Shown: positions 8,334 to 15,702 of the stretch, one piece after another | Layout of the letters: each line of letters begins with the position of its first letter | How positions within the stretch are numbered: the stretch's first letter is position 1 | NCBI RefSeq assembly: GCF_031846305.1 | Contig: NZ_JAVRHY010000006.1 | Location: 124,001-188,000 of the forward strand | DNA from: Spectribacter acetivorans | GTDB lineage: Bacteria > Pseudomonadota > Gammaproteobacteria > Nevskiales > Salinisphaeraceae | Direction: 5' to 3' | DNA: 64,000 bases | Program-made: the position numbers and the translations under genes | Notes under the pieces: model-generated | Seen by the model: the letters and a program-made list of their open reading frames with translations, nothing else | Database searches by the model: none | Told to the model about the DNA's origin: nothing

Positions 8334-11300
8334 ATGTACGAAATCTTCGCCATCGGTGATTCTCGTTTTCTCTTCGAGGTGATGAAGGGAATCGCCCTGA
8401 TCACCAACACCGACGACTTCAGGGGCCTCGTATCCGTTGGTTTTCTCCTGGGGGTTCTTCTGGTCTCCATCCGCGCGGTGATGGATACGAAGTTCGAGAT
8501 CCAGCATGCACTGATTGCCTTCATCATCTACGGCGTCATGTTCATTCCCAAAGGCACCGTGATTATCGAGGATGTCTACACCGGCGCGACCCAGACAGTC
8601 GACAATGTCCCGGTGGGTGTTGCGGCGATCGGCCAGACCGTTTCAACCATTGGCGTTGCCTTGACGGAGCTGTTCGAGCAGGGGTTTTCCCCCGTTGGCA
8701 GTACCACCGCACCTTACGAAGGCATCTTCGAGGAGGCATTCACCAAACCCTTGTACGCGCTTCTGAATCTGCGCAACGTCACGTTCTCCCCGGACGGACC
8801 CCAGGGTCAGCTACGCCACAACGTCCCTGAGTATGTCGCACGCTGCACGATGCGAGGCATCAGTGACCGACGACTGGATCCCGACACAATTTACTCCGAC
8901 CCCTACGCGTGGGACGGGATCAAGTATCCCTCTGCCACGAGCTATATGCTCTACAAGGAGAACACTGGGAGCTACGACAACATCAGTTGCCTGGCGGCCA
9001 CCGGACGTATCGAGAACATGCTCTCGTCCATCCAGTCCGACGGCACGCTGCGGTCTCGGGTCAACGACGTCCTTTCCATCAACGACATTGATCACGGCGA
9101 TGATTATGTCGAGAACGTCCTTCACTCCCTGCTGGACAACGGTATCGATGCCAACCGCTGGATGCTCAACAGCATCTTCATGCGCTACGTCGACGAGGGC
9201 ATGCAGAAGGGGTATATCTCCCGTGGTGATACCACCGCGGCCATGCTGCTCGAGGAAAATCGAAACCGGCGCAACCTCAAACTCTCGCTGAACGGCTCGA
9301 CCTTCCAGGAAATCATGCAGCCGGTCATGACTTTCTTGGAGACATTCGTTTACGCGGTCTCACCCCTCGTTGCCTTCCTGGTGGTGCTCGGGCCTATGGG
9401 CATCAAGCTCGCCAGTAAGTACCTGCTTATCACCATCTGGGTTCAACTGTGGCTACCCATCATGGCCATCATCAAGCTCTATGCCTGGCTGGTGATCAAC
9501 CGGGATATGGAGACCTTTGCATCCGGCAGTAACCTTGATGCGGCCATCGGCAGCATGGAGGGACTATGGCGTTTTAACGCCACGCTTGCTGACTGGATCG
9601 GCGTCACCGGTATGTTGATTGCCGCAACGCCCGCGCTGGTCCTCATGCTTCTCTATGGCAGCGCCATCACAGCCACAGCCCTGGCCCGCAATCTATCCAG
9701 CGCCGAGGGTGCGAATGAGGCCTTTGCCTCGCCCTCGCCGGCGTCGAATTCTGGGCTGGGCACAAAGGTCGGCCAGATGTCGGCCAGCATTGACAATGCC
9801 GGCCAGGCGACCTACGGCTTTCGGCCTGAAGTTGATAGCGCCTCAGGCTCCATTCGTGCGGATAGTGCGATGTCGAGTGCTACCACGTCCTCGATGCAGT
9901 CCACGGAAAAGGCGATGGCCTCCACAGCTTCGAACTACATGCAAAGCGAAGCTGTGATGAATTCGGCTGGCCAGTTATTGAAGACGACGGATTCGTCTAG
10001 CTCAGGCACTAGCTCACAGTTGGCACAGAGTTTTTCGGCTGATGTGAAGGACATTCTCGGTCAGGGCATTTCCCGAGACCTGGGCATTAGCGAAAGACAG
10101 GCACGCGCTTTGAACCTCAGTGCCGGTGTCAATGGCAGCCTTGGAGTGGGTAACAGTGGCCCCGGTGCCCAGGCGATGGTTCGTGGTGCGGCTGAGATGC
10201 TCTCCAAAAGCGAATACGGACAGACGGAACAGGGCAAGGCGGACGTTCAGAATCTTCTCAAGATTTCAACGGACGAGGGTCAGTCCACCCAGATGATGCA
10301 GACGGTTTCTCAAAGCCAGGACAAGTCCACTACCGACTCGATCTCGCGGATGGTCCAGCAACAAGACCAGGAGAGCTACACCGAAACCAAGGCGGCTATC
10401 AGCGAGATGAACGAATCGCTATCCGAGAGCCAGGCTTTCCAGCAACAGCTCAGTGGTAGCTCGCAGATCTCGATGACGTCTCTTCAACCCTCTGCGTCGC
10501 AGTGGGCTGAGCAGACTGGCCAGGACTTCGGGGGAAATCGTCAGCTCGAGGCCATGGCGTACCGCGATGCCATGATGGAGGGCATTCGAGAAGGCGATGT
10601 CTCGGAATTCATCCCGGGCCTGAAGAGCAATCCCAACCAGGATGCGCAGGCACTTGCCGGCAAGCTCGAGGATTTTCAGAACCTTTATTCGGGCACGCCC
10701 ACCGAAGGCCCGCAACCCATGGACTTCCAGGGCCAGCAGTCGGAAATCCAGTCGGATCGGCAAGGCATTGGCGATCAGTACCAGGCGGAGGAGTCCGTCC
10801 GGATGGCGGCCTACAACAGCACGCCGGACCGCTCCGGCACAGAAATGTATCAACCGGGCGCAGTCGGTACCCAGATCGCCGGTGCTACAGAACGCATGGA
10901 AGACCGTTGGGAAAACTTCAAGCAGCAACTTCAGGACAACCCCAAGTCAGGGGCAGGCTCAGCCGCGGCATCACTACATCAGACTGCTAGCCGCTTGCTC
11001 GATGGAGACGATGTTCAAGGGCAAGCTCTCGGCGGCATGCTTCAGCAGCAGGTCCTGCGCGATAACGACACCTTCACGTCTTCCGCGGCATTGATCGCCA
11101 ATGACACCGGCGCTATCTCTCTGTCCGACGAGAACGTCCAGCGCATCGAGCAAGCCCTGGAGAACAATGAACCTTTGTCGAGCCAATCGATTGCCAACAT
11201 GATGAGTGGCAGCGAATACAACGAGGTTCAGACCATGTCGGGGCAGATGTTCGACACGTTCCGAGAAAACGCCAATCCAACCCTCAATCCCAGTACGGGC

Positions 11301-11879
11301 GAGCGCGATCTGGCCTCAGCCCAGCTCGCCGGCGTGGTCGAACAGCAGTACGGGGAAGGCCAGGAATATCGCGGCGCCGATCGGGTCGATCAGCTGATGG
11401 GGGCCGTGGATTACAACTATTCGGAGCATAACGAACAGCTTGTGGCCGAGGCAGGCATGCAGGTGATGAAAGCGCAAGGTATGGAGTTCGATGGTGGAGT
11501 CGGAATGATTCCAGGAGCGCCCTGGGATGGCGGTAACAGCTCACAAGACCTTACCTACAAGGCAAATGCGGGCAAGATGGGTGCTGACGAGTATGAGCGC
11601 GGACTTCAAAATGGCTCCATCGAAGCGCCTACCTTTCAGGCTCAATCAAGTGACCAGAATGCCGGCTTCTTCTCAGGTCTCTTCGGTGGCGATAGCGGCG
11701 AAGAGGTCACGGTTGACCCCAGCAAGATAACTGAGACATTCAACGACGTTCGGGCGATGGGGTTTGAACAAGCCGAGGAAGATCGCGCCCAGTTCTGGGC
11801 GGAAAACGAGGCCGAGTCGGTCATCATGTTCGACACGAAATCGAACCTGTCGGACCTCGACCACGAGCCCAAAAACTAG
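8334..11879 (+). CDS. traG: TraG, mating-pair stabilisation and pilus assembly protein
   Basis: Large inner-membrane protein (1181 aa). The N-terminal part has hydrophobic segments near residues 30-75 and a cluster at about 320-455 (VSPLVAFLVVLGPMGIKLA, LLITIWVQLWLPIMAIIKLY, IAATPALVLMLLYG), the usual TraG membrane core. The C-terminal 700 residues are Ser/Gln-rich and periplasmic, as in F TraG, where this part contributes to mating-pair stabilisation and, in F and SXT, to entry exclusion recognition. No eex partner was recognised beside it. The gene ends 34 bp before the tnpB remnant. Confidence 0.9.
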   Translation: MYEIFAIGDSRFLFEVMKGIALITNTDDFRGLVSVGFLLGVLLVSIRAVMDTKFEIQHALIAFIIYGVMFIPKGTVIIEDVYTGATQTVDNVPVGVAAIGQTVSTIGVALTELFEQGFSPVGSTTAPYEGIFEEAFTKPLYALLNLRNVTFSPDGPQGQLRHNVPEYVARCTMRGISDRRLDPDTIYSDPYAWDGIKYPSATSYMLYKENTGSYDNISCLAATGRIENMLSSIQSDGTLRSRVNDVLSINDIDHGDDYVENVLHSLLDNGIDANRWMLNSIFMRYVDEGMQKGYISRGDTTAAMLLEENRNRRNLKLSLNGSTFQEIMQPVMTFLETFVYAVSPLVAFLVVLGPMGIKLASKYLLITIWVQLWLPIMAIIKLYAWLVINRDMETFASGSNLDAAIGSMEGLWRFNATLADWIGVTGMLIAATPALVLMLLYGSAITATALARNLSSAEGANEAFASPSPASNSGLGTKVGQMSASIDNAGQATYGFRPEVDSASGSIRADSAMSSATTSSMQSTEKAMASTASNYMQSEAVMNSAGQLLKTTDSSSSGTSSQLAQSFSADVKDILGQGISRDLGISERQARALNLSAGVNGSLGVGNSGPGAQAMVRGAAEMLSKSEYGQTEQGKADVQNLLKISTDEGQSTQMMQTVSQSQDKSTTDSISRMVQQQDQESYTETKAAISEMNESLSESQAFQQQLSGSSQISMTSLQPSASQWAEQTGQDFGGNRQLEAMAYRDAMMEGIREGDVSEFIPGLKSNPNQDAQALAGKLEDFQNLYSGTPTEGPQPMDFQGQQSEIQSDRQGIGDQYQAEESVRMAAYNSTPDRSGTEMYQPGAVGTQIAGATERMEDRWENFKQQLQDNPKSGAGSAAASLHQTASRLLDGDDVQGQALGGMLQQQVLRDNDTFTSSAALIANDTGAISLSDENVQRIEQALENNEPLSSQSIANMMSGSEYNEVQTMSGQMFDTFRENANPTLNPSTGERDLASAQLAGVVEQQYGEGQEYRGADRVDQLMGAVDYNYSEHNEQLVAEAGMQVMKAQGMEFDGGVGMIPGAPWDGGNSSQDLTYKANAGKMGADEYERGLQNGSIEAPTFQAQSSDQNAGFFSGLFGGDSGEEVTVDPSKITETFNDVRAMGFEQAEEDRAQFWAENEAESVIMFDTKSNLSDLDHEPKN

Positions 11880-11913
11880 CGACTACCGCGGCCCTTCGCC
11901 ACCCGGCGGCGTG

Positions 11914-12306
11914 CATTGCCGATGCCGCCTGGGCCGAGCTGCGCCGGCAGCTCATCTACAAGGCCGCCTGGGGCGGCCGTGAGGTGGTGGTGATTGACCG
12001 GTGGGCGCCCACGAGCAAGACCTGCTCGGGGTGTGGTCACCGGATGACGGCGATGCCGCTATCCATGCGGCACTGGGTCTGCCCTGCCTGCGGGGCGACC
12101 CACGATCGCGACGTGAACGCCGCGATCAATATCCAGCGACTTGCTACCGGCGGGAGGCCGGAATATCAGGCGCGTGGAGGCCGGACGATCCCGTGTGGTG
12201 ACGCAGCATCGGCTGTGCTCGCCCCGGCGGCCTTGGAAGCGCGAATCAATCCCGCCCCGGATGCCGCGGAACGCACCGCCGTGACTCGGTGAGGGTGGAA
12301 CTCCAA
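11914..12306 (+). pseudogene. tnpB 3' remnant with intact IS right end
   Basis: The 393 bp aligns without gaps to 41401-41793, the 3' third of the full tnpB element, at roughly 94% identity by eye. It encodes the TnpB C-terminus from IADAAW onward, including the CSGC...CPAC zinc ribbon and DRDVNAA (third RuvC residue), but lacks the first two RuvC motifs and any start, so no nuclease can be made. The reading frame ends with TGA at 12290-12292. Both copies end in GAGGGTGGAACTCCAA. In TnpB elements the guide-RNA scaffold is encoded in exactly this 3' region, so a guide RNA could survive. Confidence 0.85.
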
Positions 12307-12319
12307 CGGTTACCCGCTA

Positions 12320-13318
12320 CTAACGGGCGAACTCCATCCGGACGCCCTGCTGCACATGAGTCCCAAGGTCCCACGCCTGGAGCAGGTTCTGGCTAGCCTG
12401 AAGGATCTGCTCCCATGCCGCGGGGTTTGGTCCGTAGTCCCTCGCGTTGTCGGTTCCAAACTCGGATTCGATCGCCTGCGATAAACTCGCGAACCCGTCG
12501 ATAAGGCCGAGTTCCTTGGCCTGAGTACCGACCCAGATGTCCCCGGAAAACAGTTCGTCGATGTTTCCAGCCAGGCGATCCCCTCGTCCGGCGATCACGA
12601 AATCCTTGAACACCTCGTGGATCTCGACCAGCATCGATTCGATCTTGGCACGGTCATCCTCCGAAACATCCGAGAAGGCATCGAATCGTGCTTTGTTTTC
12701 GCCGGCCGTGAACACTCTCGGTTCGATCCCGAGCTTCTCAAGGGCGTTGCCTACGCCGAAGCTTTGCATGATCACCCCGATGCTGCCCACGAGAGAGGTC
12801 TGGTTCGCGTAGATCTTGTCGCCGGCCGAGCCGATCAGATAGCCGCCCGAAGCAATCATGTCCGACGCGACCACGATGAATCTCTTGTCCGGATGTGCAG
12901 CCCTCAGGTCATCGATCTTCTCCCGAATACGAACAGAGGCGGTCGCGCCGCCGCCTGGGCTATTGACGTGCAAGACAACGCCCTTGGCACGGCTATCCTC
13001 GAATGCGCTATTCAATGAACGGATCACATCGCCTGTGGATGGGCCCTTCCCATCGCCAATGGCCCCGCGTAGCTTCACGACAGCCACATATTCCTTCGAC
13101 ATGGAGGCGTACGTCGCCCGAATCATGTCGGCCATCACCATGTAGAGCATGACGAACAGGGGCGCGGCCAGGATCACAAGCCGCATCTTCGCGTTTCTCT
13201 GCTTCTTTCTTTCCGACTTGAGGTGCTGCTCGAAGATGGTGGCCAGTCGATCAACGCCGCTCGCAAGGGCGTTGTCAACACCGGATTCAGAGGAATGATC
13301 GTGTTCGTTCATGTCCAT
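12320..13318 (-). CDS. S49 family signal-peptide-peptidase-like serine protease (SppA/SohB type)
   Basis: Membrane-anchored Ser-Lys protease of 332 aa. One transmembrane segment lies at about 46-66. The S49 core begins KEYVAVVKLRGAI, with HVNSPGGGATAS (117-128), the catalytic Ser157 in MIASGGYLIG, a LVGSIGVIMQ block and the general base Lys209 in GENKARFD. The length matches single-domain bacterial SppA36/SohB forms. S49 peptidases recur in SXT-like and other MPF_F elements, but their substrate is not established; trimming of secretion components or leftover signal peptides is possible. It is 1 bp from the FlhD-like gene in the same operon. Confidence 0.85.
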   Translation of the reverse strand: MDMNEHDHSSESGVDNALASGVDRLATIFEQHLKSERKKQRNAKMRLVILAAPLFVMLYMVMADMIRATYASMSKEYVAVVKLRGAIGDGKGPSTGDVIRSLNSAFEDSRAKGVVLHVNSPGGGATASVRIREKIDDLRAAHPDKRFIVVASDMIASGGYLIGSAGDKIYANQTSLVGSIGVIMQSFGVGNALEKLGIEPRVFTAGENKARFDAFSDVSEDDRAKIESMLVEIHEVFKDFVIAGRGDRLAGNIDELFSGDIWVGTQAKELGLIDGFASLSQAIESEFGTDNARDYGPNPAAWEQILQASQNLLQAWDLGTHVQQGVRMEFAR

Positions 13319-13319
13319 G

Positions 13320-13916
13320 TCACCTGCTCATGCAAAGCTGGCAGCGCTCGCCGTTTCGGATGCGCTCCTGCAATTGGATCCCGGCATGCTCCAGCACGCC
13401 CTCGTTAATGCGGTTTGCCGACTCGAAGTAGGCCATCATCTCTTCTTCGCTGGGCCTTGCCACGATGGATATCTGGCCCTTGCGCAGCTGGTCAATCTGG
13501 TTTTCCAGTCGCTGACCCAGTATTTCGGCCTCGCAACCGCACCGGCCGCCGACCTCCAGAACTACCGCGGTCCAGCTGCCTTCGAATAGATATTTCAGGA
13601 AGCTCAGGGCTGCCCCACAGAAAAGCATCCAGTCGTTGGCAATCGGCTCTGGCGTTACCGCGGCCGTCCGGCTCACCTGGAACAGCGGCACATTGATGGA
13701 CTCCAGATGTTCGATCCCATCGATATCCAGTTCGGTGATCGCGGTCAGCAGATCTCGGCTCACGCCGGCAAATCCATCGGCCTCCGAATCGGCGCGACCG
13801 CCTCGGATCAATAGATCCAGAAACAGCGCATTCAGGTCCCGACGGTCCCGACGCATCCGTTCCAGAGATTCGACGGCGCCGGATTCAGAAAGACGACCTA
13901 GTGATTCCATACCCAT
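13320..13916 (-). CDS. FlhD-like transcriptional regulator with C-terminal extension
   Basis: Likely regulator of transfer genes (198 aa). Residues about 27-85 (LNALFLDLLIRGG...SRDLLTAITELDIDGIEHLESINVPLFQVSR) follow the FlhD pattern: N..YL.LA..L...D...A...LG......LA.LT...I..LA....L...R. FlhD is about 116 aa; this protein adds about 90 residues ending in a CQLC pair. An FlhC-like gene lies 750 bp away, and SXT carries the comparable SetD/SetC pair that switches on transfer. GGGAG upstream of ATG 13916 supports the start. It overlaps the transglycosylase gene by 32 bp. The similarity is weak but positionally supported. Confidence 0.5.
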   Translation of the reverse strand: MGMESLGRLSESGAVESLERMRRDRRDLNALFLDLLIRGGRADSEADGFAGVSRDLLTAITELDIDGIEHLESINVPLFQVSRTAAVTPEPIANDWMLFCGAALSFLKYLFEGSWTAVVLEVGGRCGCEAEILGQRLENQIDQLRKGQISIVARPSEEEMMAYFESANRINEGVLEHAGIQLQERIRNGERCQLCMSR

Positions 13917-14520
13917 TTTCGCAACTCCCGTTCTTATCTAATACCTTCGCTGCTTCCAGCACCCAGCTGGCATAGGGGCCTGCCCTTGCCGGTCGCCGGT
14001 TGTGATACCAGCCAACGGCTTTTTCCAGATCTCCGTCGGTCTCCCGCATGGTCTCGGCCAGATACTCGGCGGCCACCATCACGTTGCGAGTCGGATCGAG
14101 CAGCTCATCTACCAACCAATCTACCCGGTGTCCGTGATAACGCCAGTTGATCTGCATCAGCCCCACGTCGATATTCTTCTGTCCGTTCCGGATCAGCTTC
14201 TCGATGTGATTCTTAGCCGCAGCCCTGGTCTCGAAGTATTGAGCCCCTTCCGGCGAGTTCACAGTCCATGGCCAGGGTCTCGTAATTGTGACGCCTTGCG
14301 TGCGCGACTCCCTCAGCGCAATCCCGTAAAGCACCGTCCAGCACACCCCGGCATGCGCCGCGGCCCGTGCCCACGGCTGCGGCACATCTATTGTGGCGTC
14401 AACACTTTGCGGCCAGGCCAGACAGATAAAGATGACACCTTGTAGGACAGGGATGACAAAAAAACTTGCCAGCTTGCGTTTCACGAGGTAAATGTTTAGC
14501 TGATCCGGGGGCGGATTCAT
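13885..14520 (-). CDS. Lytic transglycosylase (SLT domain), conjugation-associated
   Basis: Peptidoglycan-cleaving enzyme (211 aa) that opens the wall for the secretion channel. A hydrophobic segment at about 17-36 acts as signal or anchor. The SLT catalytic Glu71 lies in YGIALRESR; NIDVGLMQINWRYHG is the GLMQI motif, and DPTRNVMVAAEYLAE the following helix typical of the family. It is the first gene of a leftward operon (transglycosylase, FlhD-like, S49 peptidase), divergent from the FlhC-like gene. Comparable proteins are VirB1, P19 and TraL of other systems. Confidence 0.87.
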   Translation of the reverse strand: MNPPPDQLNIYLVKRKLASFFVIPVLQGVIFICLAWPQSVDATIDVPQPWARAAAHAGVCWTVLYGIALRESRTQGVTITRPWPWTVNSPEGAQYFETRAAAKNHIEKLIRNGQKNIDVGLMQINWRYHGHRVDWLVDELLDPTRNVMVAAEYLAETMRETDGDLEKAVGWYHNRRPARAGPYASWVLEAAKVLDKNGSCENGYGITRSSF

Positions 14521-14553
14521 TGCTTGACTATGAGGCGATGGTGTCGGTGATCA

Positions 14554-14573
14554 GCGGCCGAAAGCGGCCGAAA
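14554..14573. promoter_or_regulatory. Tandem GCGGCCGAAA repeat in divergent promoter region
   Basis: Two head-to-tail 10-bp copies lie between the divergent transglycosylase and FlhC-like genes. The core CGGCC with adjacent A-run resembles the AAAACGGCC blocks before traF, traL and the gene at 39458. A regulator site is plausible but unproven. Confidence 0.4.
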
Positions 14574-14665
14574 AACGCGGGGTAAAACCCTCGAGTCCCA
14601 CCAAGAACTAAGGTCGAATAGAACCAAGCCCACTGTAGCGGGGGGCTTTAGACGAGGGATGGAAC

Positions 14666-15304
14666 ATGAGTTCAAAACTGGAAGAGGTGTGTCTGTCTTA
14701 TAGGCTCATCCGATACGGGGCACGGATCAATGAGATCAAGATCATGTGTCCTGGCCTGACCAAAAAAGAGTTGCGAGACAGGTACTACGAGGTGCACCAA
14801 TGCAGTGCTCGTAGTGGAAAAAATCCGACGAAACCGGATTTTTTCTTCTCAACGAGAAACACTCACCGGCTGTCGAGTTACCTGGCTAACAGCTTCATCA
14901 AATTGAACCTCGTCTCAAGTGGTTCTCTGGTCAACTGCAAGGACACCGGCCGATTTGTCGATGCCTACGAGCACTACGCGCTCGATTTCGACGACGAATT
15001 GATCGGGATATCCCGGGCGCTGCTTCTTCTCAAGGAGCTCAGGATGGGCTCCATCAGCACAACCAAGTGCGACGACTGTTCCGTCCCTTACATCATCTCC
15101 CCCATCACCCCGAAGCTTTACTCCTGTCCTTACTGCGCCATCAAGAAGCAATTGGAGCGTCTCTGCTGCCACTGTGGCGAGCCAGTCCAGGATCGGGGGC
15201 GCTGCCGCAACAAGCGCTGCCAACAATCTCAGGCAGCCAAGCGCCGGCAGGCGATCACATCGGATGTTTCGTCACTATGTTCAGTCGCACTTCCTGGTTT
15301 ATAG
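14666..15304 (+). CDS. FlhC-like transcriptional activator (SetC-like)
   Basis: Putative master activator of transfer (212 aa). The N-terminal LIRYGARINEIKIMCPGL.KKELRDRYYEV and AYEHY...DDELIGISRALLLLKELRMG follow FlhC. The zinc cluster C135-x2-C138, C154-x2-C157 almost matches E. coli FlhC, whose ligands are C137, C140, C157 and C160. A second Cys cluster (167-185, CCHC...C....C) is extra. GAGGG lies 8 bp before ATG. It stands directly upstream of traI in the same direction, which fits SetC-type control of the operon. Its C-terminus overlaps the next gene by 28 bp. Confidence 0.68.
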   Translation: MSSKLEEVCLSYRLIRYGARINEIKIMCPGLTKKELRDRYYEVHQCSARSGKNPTKPDFFFSTRNTHRLSSYLANSFIKLNLVSSGSLVNCKDTGRFVDAYEHYALDFDDELIGISRALLLLKELRMGSISTTKCDDCSVPYIISPITPKLYSCPYCAIKKQLERLCCHCGEPVQDRGRCRNKRCQQSQAAKRRQAITSDVSSLCSVALPGL

Positions 15305-15693
15305 CGCCGCTCGCCCTGGTCGCCGGACTTGCAGCGTCGGGCTGCTCGTCTACCCCTGAACCGGTACCGGTCCAGCCGACCTATTTCTATACGCCGCCCG
15401 CGGACGCCCGGGAGTCCACGACCCACACCGCCGCCTACTATCATCGGCAGCGTGACATCGTCGACCAGCCTCCGGGCTATCGCTACTCGATCTGGTACCA
15501 CCGGCCAGCGCTGGCGCAGGCCTCCGCCCCCGACCACCGAGCCCATGCCCCATCCGGCTCTTCGCTGCCGGTGCAAAGCTCGGTCTGGTACCGCTACTGC
15601 AACAACCAGAACTTGACCGAGGCCGAATGGCGATTCGTCTCGACCAATCGACTGCCGGACACCTACCGCTACTCGTGTCGCCCGTTCAAATAG
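15277..15693 (+). CDS. Small putative lipoprotein upstream of traI
   Basis: Unrecognised protein of 138 aa. The ATG at 15277 gives a clear lipoprotein signal (MFSRTSWFIAPLALVAGL, lipobox AASGC, then Ser-Ser). The longer frame back to 15067 only shadows the FlhC-like gene. The mature part is Pro/Tyr-rich (YFYTPP, PPGYRYSIWYH, SSVWYRYC, YRYSCRPF) with two late cysteines. It lies 9 bp before traI and is co-transcribed with it, so an envelope role in transfer is likely but undefined. Confidence 0.65.
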   Translation: MFSRTSWFIAPLALVAGLAASGCSSTPEPVPVQPTYFYTPPADARESTTHTAAYYHRQRDIVDQPPGYRYSIWYHRPALAQASAPDHRAHAPSGSSLPVQSSVWYRYCNNQNLTEAEWRFVSTNRLPDTYRYSCRPFK

Positions 15694-15702
15694 GCCCGGC
15701 AC

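Noticed and set aside
14521..14665. Possible oriT upstream of the FlhC-like gene and traI
   Set aside because: Only a tandem 10-bp repeat is visible; no inverted repeat and nick-like pattern of a MOBH oriT could be recognised, so no oriT is called.
15067..15276. N-terminal extension of the small lipoprotein before traI
   Set aside because: It is the FlhC-like gene read in another frame; the lipoprotein signal begins at 15277.
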